Shown here in pieces: positions 15,208 through 24,000 of a DNA stretch of 33,185 bases (within the stretch, counting starts at the first letter, position 1; the number at the start of each line of letters is the position of its first letter). Source of the DNA: a bacterium UBP15_UBA6099 (GTDB lineage Bacteria > UBP15 > UBA6099); assembly GCA_002435745.1 (NCBI GenBank), contig DIWT01000018.1, forward strand, positions 1 through 33,185, given 5' to 3'. The notes beneath the pieces are model-generated. The model made no database searches. It saw only the letters and a program-made list of their open reading frames with translations, and was not told the origin of the DNA. The position numbers were made by a program, and so were the translations under genes.

Positions 15208-17064
15208 TTAAGCTCTGGGAAGAAAAATTCTAATTCGCGATCCCGCCCCCGGTTCAGACTCAGCGGTTATCTTGCCGCCGTGCGCGGCCACGATGTTGTA
15301 GCTTATCGCAAGCCCCATCCCTGTTCCCACGGCGGACTGTTTGGTTGTGAAAAACGGGTTGAATATTTTTGAGAGGTCTTCCTGATTGATGCCGCAGCCG
15401 GTGTCTTCGATTACGATTTCAACATTGTTTCCGTCCTGAGCAAGCCGGGTCGAAGCTCTCAAAACCTTCCGTTCGGAATCCAGCATAGCGTGAGAGGCGT
15501 TCAGCATGACATTCAGGAACACCTGACGAAGCTTATTCTCGTCCGCGCTGACAATCAACGGCCCGCCTTCCCAGTAGTCCGGCTCGAACGATATTCCCGC
15601 GTTCTTGAACTGATGCCTGAGAAGCGCGGCGGTTTTCGACACAATCTCGCCCGCGTCTATTTTCTCGAAAACATACTCTCTTTCTTTGGCGAACGACATC
15701 AGGTCGTTTACCTTTTCCGCAATCCTGTCCAACTCTTCGAGAATAATTTCAGCTTCGGCCCTCAACTCCGGGTCCAGCCCCTCGCGCCGCAGAATCAACT
15801 GAACGTACGTGGAAATAATGGCGAGAGGATTGTTTATCTCGTGGGCGATGCCTGCTGACAACTGTCCCATCGCTTGGAACCTGTCCGCCACAGCCATCCT
15901 CTGATACAGCGATTTAATTTCATTGAGCCGCGTTTCCAGCCTAGTCGTCATGTTCAGAAAGGATTCCGACAAATCCCCTATTTCGTCTCCGCGACGGGCG
16001 AACTTGTCCCGAAGATTTTCGAAAGAAGAGCGAAGCTTGCTCATGTCCTCGCCAGCCTCTTCGATGCTCGAATACTCTCCCGAAGCTTTCATCTCCCACA
16101 CGCTTGAAGCGGTCTGCGCGATCAGCGCGAGCGGTCTTGTCATGTTGCGCGCCGTCAGAACCCCCGCCGCCGCCGCCGCGACCGTGAACCCCAGAATAAT
16201 CAGCCCGAACAGCTCCCGCGTGCGCTCCGCCGATTTCGTTATAGATTTCATCGAATATCCTATGCGGACCGCGCCCAGCGCCGTGTTCCCGTCTCTGGCC
16301 AGCGCCGAGACTTCCACCATCCTTCCTCGTTCCTGAGTCTCTCCTATCTCCTGAACGATGAACGGCCTCAATAGGCTGACTTCCGCCGCGCCAGCAGCTA
16401 ACTCCTCGGTGATGTATTCCTTAAATTCATCCGTCCTGTATTCGTAATAGACCTCGCCGGCAGGGCCTGTGACGATTGCGTACAACGCGTCCGGGGCCTC
16501 TTCAATCATCTTCCTTACCATCAGTTCGATCTGAAAAAAATCTTCCTCGGCAAGATGATGCGCGGCGAGCGCCGCTACCGCATATCCGAGAACGAGCAAC
16601 TGCTCGGTATTCTCGCTTTCCAACGCGGGCCGGGGATCGAAATACACCTCGACCTCCCCTGTCCCGACCCCTTCCGATTCAATTTTCGCCACAACGCTTT
16701 TCAAATGCTTTCCATCGTCGCCGGGACTCTTCCTGAACGTGTAAACCATCGCGCCGTCCGCGTTCCTGATGTCGCATCCTGAAAGAGCCGCCCCCGATTC
16801 GACCGCCCCCCGCAACAATCCCTCCGCCACAAGAGCCGCCCTCTCCTCCTGCCCGGCGGACACCATCACGTTCGTCATCCCGTGCGAGATGGACGCCGCA
16901 AGGATTCTGGCGCTTCCCTCTCTCTGTTCCAGCCATATCCTCCGCGTCCTCATGTCGACGCCCTTATACACAATCGCCGCGGCTAGAAAAACCACCACCC
17001 CGAATAGAGCGGACAACCGCGTCGCCGTGGCGAGCCTGACTCTTTTCACTCTCGTATCGTTCAC
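15208..17064 (-). CDS. HAMP-domain sensor histidine kinase
   Basis: A 618-residue membrane histidine kinase. TM1 is near 12-34, an extracytoplasmic sensor domain of about 250 residues follows, and TM2 is near 285-307. A HAMP-type linker and coiled region run to about 390. The DHp helix carries the phospho-acceptor His (about 408) in GIAHEINNPLAI. The HATPase domain shows an N-box (LNVMLNASHAM), G1 (DTGCGINQED), F-box (FNPFFTTK) and G2 (GTGMGLAIS). No receiver or response regulator is adjacent, so it is an orphan kinase in this window. The start is a GTG at 17064 with a poor ribosome site; a GTG five codons in is an alternative. It is divergent from the PhnD-like gene, with 167 bases between them. 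Confidence 0.92.
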   Translation of the reverse strand: MNDTRVKRVRLATATRLSALFGVVVFLAAAIVYKGVDMRTRRIWLEQREGSARILAASISHGMTNVMVSAGQEERAALVAEGLLRGAVESGAALSGCDIRNADGAMVYTFRKSPGDDGKHLKSVVAKIESEGVGTGEVEVYFDPRPALESENTEQLLVLGYAVAALAAHHLAEEDFFQIELMVRKMIEEAPDALYAIVTGPAGEVYYEYRTDEFKEYITEELAAGAAEVSLLRPFIVQEIGETQERGRMVEVSALARDGNTALGAVRIGYSMKSITKSAERTRELFGLIILGFTVAAAAAGVLTARNMTRPLALIAQTASSVWEMKASGEYSSIEEAGEDMSKLRSSFENLRDKFARRGDEIGDLSESFLNMTTRLETRLNEIKSLYQRMAVADRFQAMGQLSAGIAHEINNPLAIISTYVQLILRREGLDPELRAEAEIILEELDRIAEKVNDLMSFAKEREYVFEKIDAGEIVSKTAALLRHQFKNAGISFEPDYWEGGPLIVSADENKLRQVFLNVMLNASHAMLDSERKVLRASTRLAQDGNNVEIVIEDTGCGINQEDLSKIFNPFFTTKQSAVGTGMGLAISYNIVAAHGGKITAESEPGAGSRIRIFLPRA

Positions 17065-17154
17065 GCGCGAACCGCCGTCTCATTTCCACGCCGGAAACGA
17101 CCGGCGCTCATTGCCGCATGTCAACCACGCGGACGTTTTTAAGCGTAATATTAG

Positions 17155-17183
17155 TTTACACGGCGCCCCCCTAATTGTAAAAT
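17155..17183 (+). promoter_or_regulatory. Candidate sigma70 promoter of the PhnD-like gene
   Basis: TTTACA (17155-17160), 17 bp, TAAAAT (17178-17183), about 48 bases before the start at 17232. Confidence 0.58.
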
Positions 17184-17231
17184 ATATAGGAATACGAGAT
17201 CGCAAATCATCGCTTGCGCGGCGGAGACGGA

Positions 17232-18197
17232 ATGTTCGGAATCTGCGCGGCATCCACAAGGGTAGAAACAATAAGACGCGCGCTCGCAACGGCGGCTGCG
17301 ATTCTGCTTTTCACGGCGTCTTCCGCCGCTGCGGACACCGATAAGATTTCTTTCGACTTTCCCCTGCCCACTTCTCTTCTAGGCGAAGGCTCTTCCCTGA
17401 TTAATAAGCATCTCAGAGAATTTCAAGCCGCGCTGAAATCTGAAGCAGAGATGGAAATCAAGTTCGTCACGGACGCTGACTCATGGGATAAAGTTATCGC
17501 GCGGCTTGAAACCGAGCACACGGACGTGGCGTGGATGCCGCCTTATTACTACGCGCGCGCCCGATATTTCAACCCTAATTCCTCCATCCGCCCTCTGGCG
17601 ATTTATAAAACCGGCTCATCGATAAGATCGCCTTCCTGCATTTACGTCAGGAAAGACGCCGGACACAAAAACATGCAGGATATCATGGCCGGCCGCGTCC
17701 ATCTGCCTGACGAATCCGCTTGGGCCGTCCTCAACGGCATTTTCGCGGACGACCCCGAACTGTCCAAATACAAAATCGATCCGACTGTCTTTTTCTCCGG
17801 CTTCAAAGTTTTGAACCGGGAATCCTCCGCCCGCGCTCTCATGTTCAAAACCACGGACGCCATCGTTCTCGAACCGGAGTATCTGAAACACATCGTCTAC
17901 GGTCACAAGCCTCTTGCGGACGGCATCGTCCCGCTCGTATGCGCCAAACCGTTGCCGAACGTCATCATCGTCTATAGAAAAGACATGGATGAACGATTGG
18001 TGGAGTCTCTGCGGCTGGTTCTGACCAACATGCACAACTACGACTCCTTCAAGAGCCTTCGTCATTACTTTAAAATATCAAAAGGAATGTGGGCGAGCGT
18101 CTCGCACGATGATCTTAAACCATGGATCGACCTGCACAGGGCGGCCGTCGCCGGCGGCTGGGAAAACACATACAAGAAATATGTTCTGGAAAAATAA
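17232..18197 (+). CDS. PhnD-like phosphate/phosphonate periplasmic binding protein
   Basis: A 321-residue exported protein. Residues about 1-34 are a signal peptide (basic start, hydrophobic ALATAAAILLFTASS, cleavage near AAAD). The remainder is a type-2 periplasmic-binding fold of the PhnD family: FPLPTSLLGEGSS, LETEHTDVAWMPPYYYARA (92-110), IYVRKDAG (137-144), a D-E-SAW segment at 160-164 in place of the usual S-T-S-G loop, and KTTDAIVLEP (206-215). PhnD-type proteins bind phosphonates, phosphite or related anions. No ABC permease or ATPase is nearby, and the gene faces a sensor kinase head-to-head. A sensory rather than transport role is therefore plausible. The start at 17232 is chosen because GGAGACGGA precedes it; a TTG at 17214 is the alternative. 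Confidence 0.85.
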   Translation: MFGICAASTRVETIRRALATAAAILLFTASSAAADTDKISFDFPLPTSLLGEGSSLINKHLREFQAALKSEAEMEIKFVTDADSWDKVIARLETEHTDVAWMPPYYYARARYFNPNSSIRPLAIYKTGSSIRSPSCIYVRKDAGHKNMQDIMAGRVHLPDESAWAVLNGIFADDPELSKYKIDPTVFFSGFKVLNRESSARALMFKTTDAIVLEPEYLKHIVYGHKPLADGIVPLVCAKPLPNVIIVYRKDMDERLVESLRLVLTNMHNYDSFKSLRHYFKISKGMWASVSHDDLKPWIDLHRAAVAGGWENTYKKYVLEK

Positions 18198-18293
18198 CCT
18201 GAAGGCCGCGATGCAATCAAACTCGCTCGGCATACAAACGGCTACACATTTTATACATGTCATTAAATGATTCTACCCAATACCAAGTGTGCC

Positions 18294-18320
18294 ATGCGCA
18301 AAGTTTTTTCCTTTGCGCAT
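18294..18320. other. Perfect 10-bp hairpin downstream of the PhnD-like gene
   Basis: Arms ATGCGCAAAG (18294-18303) and CTTTGCGCAT (18311-18320) around a TTTTTTC loop. No T-run follows, so it is not a classical terminator for the plus-strand gene that ends about 100 bases earlier. It could still act as a transcript-end or RNA-stability structure. The gene-free region 18198-18642 holds this hairpin and repeat copy 2, and nothing else I recognise. Confidence 0.6.
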
Positions 18321-18357
18321 GACGCTTTTACCAAATAGTCAATGGGAACTTTCATTT

Positions 18358-18540
18358 AACCCGGATTCTTCGATAGAGCCGACGAACCGGGGCGATTTTC
18401 ATAGCGGCGAACTGCTTCGTTGCCGCCACATTTTTTTGTTCATGAACCCTATGTTCTATTCACTGCAAAAATGCGCCTTGCGCCTCGCATTTCATCCGCT
18501 CTGAACAATCGCTCCCGAATCCTAATGAAGGATTCGGGTT
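18358..18540. repeat. Dispersed intergenic repeat, copy 2 (uninterrupted)
   Basis: A 183-bp copy of the element at 3449-3672, on the same strand, starting AACCCGGATTC and ending GGATTCGGGTT as imperfect terminal inverted repeats. It lacks the palindromic module seen in copy 1 and has ATGAACCCTATGTTCTATTC in that place. It has no coding capacity and sits between convergent genes. Confidence 0.8.
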
Positions 18541-18642
18541 TAATTCTTCGTATAATTTCTATTACGCGCTGCTATAACCCGAATCCAAATTCAACCTCAA
18601 AGAAACACGCCTATTCAGGGTTTCTCATTCGAGAAACGCGAA

Positions 18643-19806
18643 CTATTTCTTTTGTTTGGAGTTTTTGGTGGCTTTCTTGCCGTACAGCTTTTTCAACTCC
18701 GGATTAGCCAGAGCGTTCCGCTTCAACTCCGCGGCAAGCGCCTCTCTCTTGTCCAACAGCCTTTTAAGCGGCTTCTCCCCGACGCTCTCCATCACGTATC
18801 TGCTCAACAGGGGAAACGTAATCGAAGCGCAGGAGTAAACCACCGTCTGGTTGACGGTGTGCCCCTTCACCTTGCCCCAAGATTTCGCCTCCTGAGGCGT
18901 CGCTCCCGATAGGCCGCCCCACTGAGGCGTGTCGGTCGTAAGCTGGATGAAATAGTCGTGCCCGCCGATGTCGTCTTTCAGTATCTGCCACAGCGTGGGC
19001 TGCGTCTGAAGATAAAAATTCTTCGGCGATCCTCCGCCCACTATCACGACTCCGTTCTTCTTGCCCTGCCTCACTATCGCCGTCGTCTCCACAACATCCA
19101 TCACGGGGTCCACCACAATCCTTTTCCCCATGAAATACGGCAATATCATGTTCATCGCGATGGAGGAATCTCCGGGGGACGAAGTGTAGATGGGCACGCC
19201 GTATCTGACCGCTTGGGCGACCAGCGATTTCTCCGGAAACGGCGCGTCCCTCAGAACTTTTTCTCCCAACAGTTTGTGAAGAGAAGCGGATGAAACAGGG
19301 CCTTTGAACTTGTGCTCGAACGACGCGTCCACAATCATCGCGTCGGTGGGCAGCAGCGTGTCGTCGTCCATTATGTAAGTGTCGTATATCCTAGCAATGC
19401 CGCGTTTATTCAGGAGCGCGTCGTCCACGTGCGGAGATCCCTGAATGACCGGAAAATTAAACGCCCTGTGAAAATCGTGATAGAGATTCGCGCCGGTGGA
19501 AATTATCACATCCACGAGGCCGCGCTTCATCAGTTCGATTATCGGGCCGTTCATTCCTATGGGCGTCATCGCTCCGGCCAGAGTCAGGGCGATGGTCGCC
19601 CCGCTCTCCGCCATCCGCCTGTATATGTCGCAAGCCTCGCCGAGCCTTCTCGCGTTGTATCCCGAAGCTCCAAACACATCGTCTATGAACTTTTTCACAG
19701 AGCCTTCCGTCATCACGTCCAACGGCTCTATCATTCGCCCGTGGTAGTTCCGGCATTTCTTTCTCGCTTTGTATTTCTTTCCATCCTTGTTCTTTGTGTC
19801 TGCCAT
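18643..19806 (-). CDS. Deoxyhypusine synthase-family protein
   Basis: A 387-residue member of the deoxyhypusine synthase (DHS) family. The eukaryotic/archaeal enzyme transfers a butylamine group from spermidine to eIF5A. Conserved landmarks are TLAGAMTPIGM (74-84), the NAD-site-like ISTGANLYHDFHRAF (102-116), GVVIVGGGSPKNF (252-264), and the catalytic-lysine block SWGKVK with Lys312 (matching the SWGKI lysine of human DHS), followed by ASITFPLLSRYV. Bacteria lack eIF5A, and bacterial DHS-like proteins may act in polyamine (homospermidine-type) synthesis or on unknown acceptors. The C-terminus is Lys-rich. The start at 19806 has AGAGGA about ten bases upstream; a TTG at 19872 overlapping the preceding stop is an alternative adding 22 residues. 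It is downstream of, and probably cotranscribed with, the TIM-barrel gene. Confidence 0.9.
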   Translation of the reverse strand: MADTKNKDGKKYKARKKCRNYHGRMIEPLDVMTEGSVKKFIDDVFGASGYNARRLGEACDIYRRMAESGATIALTLAGAMTPIGMNGPIIELMKRGLVDVIISTGANLYHDFHRAFNFPVIQGSPHVDDALLNKRGIARIYDTYIMDDDTLLPTDAMIVDASFEHKFKGPVSSASLHKLLGEKVLRDAPFPEKSLVAQAVRYGVPIYTSSPGDSSIAMNMILPYFMGKRIVVDPVMDVVETTAIVRQGKKNGVVIVGGGSPKNFYLQTQPTLWQILKDDIGGHDYFIQLTTDTPQWGGLSGATPQEAKSWGKVKGHTVNQTVVYSCASITFPLLSRYVMESVGEKPLKRLLDKREALAAELKRNALANPELKKLYGKKATKNSKQKK

Positions 19807-19868
19807 TATGCGTGCGTCCTCTGATGATTTTGACGCGGCTGCGCCGCGCTTCCATTCGACCGCTTCGG

Positions 19869-20798
19869 TCAACCCTCATCTTCCTTAGCCGATCCGTTCA
19901 ACCCTCTTAAAAACTCCACGCTCTCATTGACGGCCGATTCCTCCCGCTCGACCTGCCACGGCGGCAGGTTGCACTCTATGGAGAACAGGCCGTCGTACAT
20001 TCTGTCCCTGAGCATCTCCACTATCTTGGGGATGTCTATTTCGCCCTGTCCGAGGGGCGATCCCAGCACCATCGGCCCTGAGCGCTTCAAATCCTTTATG
20101 TGCGTGTATGCCGCGTACGGAGCCAGCCTCTCGGCAGTCAGCACGGGGTCCTCGCCGAGGAACAGCGCGTTCCCTGTGTCCAGCGTCACCCTGAACCTCT
20201 CGCTGTCAACTGTGTGAACTATCTGCAGCATTTCCCTCATCGTGTAATCCGAATGGTTCTCCAAAGCGACGGTCAGCCCTTCGAGCGACGCGTCCCTCGT
20301 GAACAACTTCAGCCTTCGCGAGACCTCTTTTATTTCCGCTTCTCGGTCCGTCACCAGATGAAACGGCTTGTGAAACATGTTAGGGATGATAAGCCCGCCG
20401 TAAACTCTTACGATGTCCGCTCCGAACTCGTGCGCGAGGTCGAACATCTCGTTTTTCATCTTTTCCATCGCCTGAAATATCACTTCAGGCAGCGAGAACG
20501 GCAATCCGAATCCGAATACCAGCTCGAGACCGGATTCTCTCAGCCTGTCCCTCATCTCCTCGGGATTCTTTCGCATTTCCCGCTTCATCATGAAATAGTC
20601 GAAACCCACGCCGTCCAGCTTCAGTTCGGCGGCTTTGGCGACCACGTCCATCAGAGTCATCTTGCCTAGCAGCATCGAGTTGTGGAAACACCACTCGTCC
20701 AGCCCGATTTTCATCGCGGGAAGCGCGTATTCTTCTTCCTCGCCTTCGAGCGATTCATCAAGAGCCGTCTCCTGCCGTCCGATTTCTTCCAGTGTCAT
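19869..20798 (-). CDS. Sugar phosphate isomerase/epimerase-like TIM-barrel protein
   Basis: A 309-residue protein of the xylose isomerase-like TIM-barrel (AP endonuclease 2-like) superfamily. Strand-end metal ligands fit the pattern Glu180 (VALENHSDY), Asp207 (VTLDTGNALF), His233 (YTHIKDLK) and Glu275 (FSIECNLP). Family members isomerise or epimerise keto-sugars or inositol derivatives, or have other divalent-metal roles; the substrate is not evident. The barrel begins near residue 29 (MKIGLDEWCFH), preceded by an unusual acidic 28-residue extension. Only the longer start, at 20798, has a ribosome site (GGAGAGGCGCA). It is first in a probable two-gene operon with the DHS-like gene. Confidence 0.85.
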   Translation of the reverse strand: MTLEEIGRQETALDESLEGEEEEYALPAMKIGLDEWCFHNSMLLGKMTLMDVVAKAAELKLDGVGFDYFMMKREMRKNPEEMRDRLRESGLELVFGFGLPFSLPEVIFQAMEKMKNEMFDLAHEFGADIVRVYGGLIIPNMFHKPFHLVTDREAEIKEVSRRLKLFTRDASLEGLTVALENHSDYTMREMLQIVHTVDSERFRVTLDTGNALFLGEDPVLTAERLAPYAAYTHIKDLKRSGPMVLGSPLGQGEIDIPKIVEMLRDRMYDGLFSIECNLPPWQVEREESAVNESVEFLRGLNGSAKEDEG

Positions 20799-20819
20799 TG
20801 CGCCTCTCCATGTTCGCGC

Positions 20820-20836
20820 GCCGGGATTTGCCCGGC
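20820..20836 (-). other. Hairpin in the leader of the TIM-barrel/DHS-like operon
   Basis: GCCGGG/CCCGGC arms with a 5-nt loop lie between the candidate promoter and the start codon at 20798. There is no T-run, so it is not an obvious attenuator. Confidence 0.45.
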
Positions 20837-20850
20837 AAAATTATTTGCTC

Positions 20851-20879
20851 ATGTTACCATATCGATATCGGGCAGTCAA
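20851..20879 (-). promoter_or_regulatory. Candidate sigma70 promoter of the TIM-barrel/DHS-like operon
   Basis: On the minus strand TTGACT (20879-20874), 17 bp, TAACAT (20856-20851), giving a leader of about 45 bases. The spacer contains the palindrome CGATATCGATATGG, with an ATCGAT core. Confidence 0.58.
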
Positions 20880-20954
20880 ACCGGAAGCGCCCTCATAATC
20901 AGTTTTCGTTCATTGCGGACAATCGGCATTCACTCAAATTCATGTCTGTCTAAT

Positions 20955-20996
20955 CAAAGAAAAACCGCGACGTCCATGTCGGTCCGCCGCGGTTTG
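20955..20996 (-). terminator. Rho-independent terminator of the large Fn3-like protein gene
   Basis: On the minus strand AAACCGCG pairs with CGCGGTTT across an inner GAC...GTC hairpin and is followed by TTTTTCTTTG. It begins about 40 bases past the stop at 21038. Confidence 0.8.
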
Positions 20997-21037
20997 ATAT
21001 TCCAAGCTTGCTTAATTGCGCGTTCCCGCTTCCTTCG

Positions 21038-24000
21038 TCACGGAGTTCTGTTGTCGAACTCGGGGTCGCACAACATCGTGTTTGACGATACCGGGACCGG
21101 TTTTCCGAAGTTCTTTTTCAGAACCGCGAGGTCATGGATGGAGATCTTGCCGTCCATATTGAAATCGACCGCCGGGTGATACTTGGCGTCGCCCGCTAAC
21201 GCTCCGAACCTGTATTTGAGCGGTTGCAGATTGGCGACATGCACCGTCGGACGGCATGTCGGGTTGCCCACGTCGCCTCCGCCGGCGGTGGAGACGTCGG
21301 GGGCGGCCACCGACTTGACGGATGTGGCGGCTGTCTCGCTTAAAGCCCCCGCCGCCTGCAGCGTCACCACGCATTCGCCTGCGGGAGAATCAGCCGCGCA
21401 TCCCATAAGGCCGGACGCGTTCTGGTCCCATGTCCCCTCGGTGAATCTGGCCTGAACGATATATTGCTTCGTCGGGTCAGCGCAGTCCGAACACGATCCG
21501 GTTTTCAACCTGAATGTCGGTATTCCGCCTTCGGAATCGGTGGTCGCCATTTTGACAACCGCCTTGGAGACGGATTCAACCACTTCTATCTGAACTCCGG
21601 ACACTCCTTCAGCCACCTTCTTGAATCCTGTTGTCTGCCCCGTCGCGACCAAGCATCCCGCGTCCCCGCTGTTGCAGGCGGCTATCGTATATCCCATGAA
21701 AGGATCGGCAATCTTGATTTCCACAGGGCATTCGTCGGGGTCTATCATGCACGCGTCCTGAGTTTCCAAATTGACAGGCGCCGCGGACATCGTTATCTGA
21801 GATTCGCCGCATGAGACGCCGGTGTAGCTGACGCCGATGTAGTAATTGCCGGAAGATGTTACCGGGATGTTCGCGAAAGTAAGCGGGTCCTGTCCCAGTT
21901 GCCTGTCATGCGCTCCGGGAACAGCCCCGGAGGATGTCAGCCTTCCGTAAGGCGTTGTGCATGACGTCGGATTCGAGCTGGTGCACAGATACACGTGATA
22001 CCCGGCTCCCATTCCGTCGTCATCCGTGGAATTCGTCCATCCCGCCCTTGCGCCGTAATAAGTGGGAGCTATCTCGAAGCCTTCCACCGCCGTCGGCGGC
22101 AGACACTTGTCAGACGGATAACAGTAACCGCAGTTGGACAGTTCGGACGATTCATATTTGGCGCTTGTGTTTGCGCTCGGATCGCTTGCCGTCGCGCAAT
22201 AAATATACTCTGTTTCGGACGACACCGTGTCATCCATGTAATTGAGCGCCGTCTGAGCGGAAGCGTTGATTTTCGTGAATTTCGTTCCCGCGTTGCAGGT
22301 CGTCCAGCCGCCCGTGCACCTGTGAATATCGTATGTCACCGAGTTCTTGTCCGTCACCGCGGTCCATGAAGGCGTGCAGGAGAACTGGTCGAATGCTATC
22401 GGCTCTATCATGTCCGGTTTGTTCGGAGCGGTTGTGTCCAGCGGAGTGCAAATAACAGCATTGGCGGTGGCAGGCACCGGCGTAGCGCGGGAGAACTTGT
22501 CGAACATGTTGTACGCATACACTCTATAGCAGTAGGATGTGCCGTTCGTCAGCAATGAACTCGCGTGAGTGTATTCCGTGTTTCCGCCGGCCATGACTGT
22601 CCTGATGGGAGTGCCGCCGCCGGGAGTGGGCAACTGATCGCAACTGCCCGCCACCGTCGCCGAGTGCATTATCTTATAGCCAACAAGTTCGTCGGGCGTC
22701 GGGTAATCGCAGTTCAAGAAAGTGCTGGGCTCATCGCTCGCGCAAACCTGATCCCAAACCAACGTGCAGGATTGCCCGGCCGGATCCGCCGTTACCGCCT
22801 GATTTTCAGGCCACAGCGGCGCGATGTCAGGAACGACCGCGCTGACCACTATGCATTTCCTGTATTGATATATCGTGTCGAAGTAGCTGCAGTTGGCTCC
22901 CGTTCTGCTCGGGCACGTGCTCGCCGTCTTGCAGTTGTCGCAGGCTTCCACCCAGAAACACCATTCCTTTTCCTCGCTTCCGAAAGCGCTGTCGTTGGAA
23001 TATGACATAGGATTGGGCACGGCCGGATGAGCCACGAGAGTTCCGTTCAGTTTTGAGTAGCCGACAGGCAAACCGCCGGTGTCGGCTCCGCAGGATGTCT
23101 GAGCGGGCTTCTCGCAGTAATAGATGTTATATCCGCCGCCTGTCATATCAGTTTCGGCGCTGGGTTCCCAGTTGACGTTCACGCCGTATTTGCCTATCTG
23201 GAGAACGACCGAAGGCTCGATCTTGCTTGGCGGTTTAAAGTCTTCAGGCGTGCATGTGGTAGACGCCCAACTTGACTTGTTGTCGCCGACATCTATCGAT
23301 CTGACATCATAGCTGTATGGAGTAGCGTTGACTAGGTTAGGATCGTCATAAGAGTTGGGAAGGATGGCCGAAGTGTTCAACAGAATTCCGCCCCGCCTGA
23401 TATCAAAGCCGTAGAGAGACGGGTCCGCCGTCTTGTCCGCCGTCCACGCGCAGTAGCATTTCTCTTCCTGTCCTGACGGGGTAGCGCAGGAGAAAGCCGT
23501 CGGAGCCGCCGGGGCCACCCAGTCTTCCGGGGTGCAGACCGCGCTTGTCCATGAAGCCGACAATGTTTCCTGCTGTCCGGGCTCTGCGGATGTGTTGACC
23601 GCTGAGAAGAAGAAATACCTCGGATAGCCGTTCAACTGGCTCCCTGAGTTGGGGATGTTATAAGTTTTGTTATATAGAGCCGTGCCGTTTTCAGCGAAGT
23701 TGCTGGCGCCTGACAGAGTGGCTACCAGAGTCGCGGAAGTCTTGTCGTTAGTGGTGTTGTAATAGACATTGTAGTAGTTGGTGAAAGATTTGTCCGGGGA
23801 GGGCAATATCTGGAAATTACAGTTGTTGCCTCCCGGCGGGGCAACGGTTCCCTGTTTGATGCATGTTGAGGTGGTTCCCACGCCGCCCGTCTGGCAGGTG
23901 GTCGATTTTACAATCGGGGGAGCCGGTCTGCCCGGAGGGCCTACCGTGACATTCCTATTGTCCTTCAGCAGGTCCAGACCGGGCGTGAGGTCGACCACGA

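Noticed and set aside
18294..18320. Hairpin after the PhnD-like gene as a Rho-independent terminator
   Set aside because: The stem is perfect, but the T-run is in the loop and none follows the stem; kept only as an unexplained hairpin.
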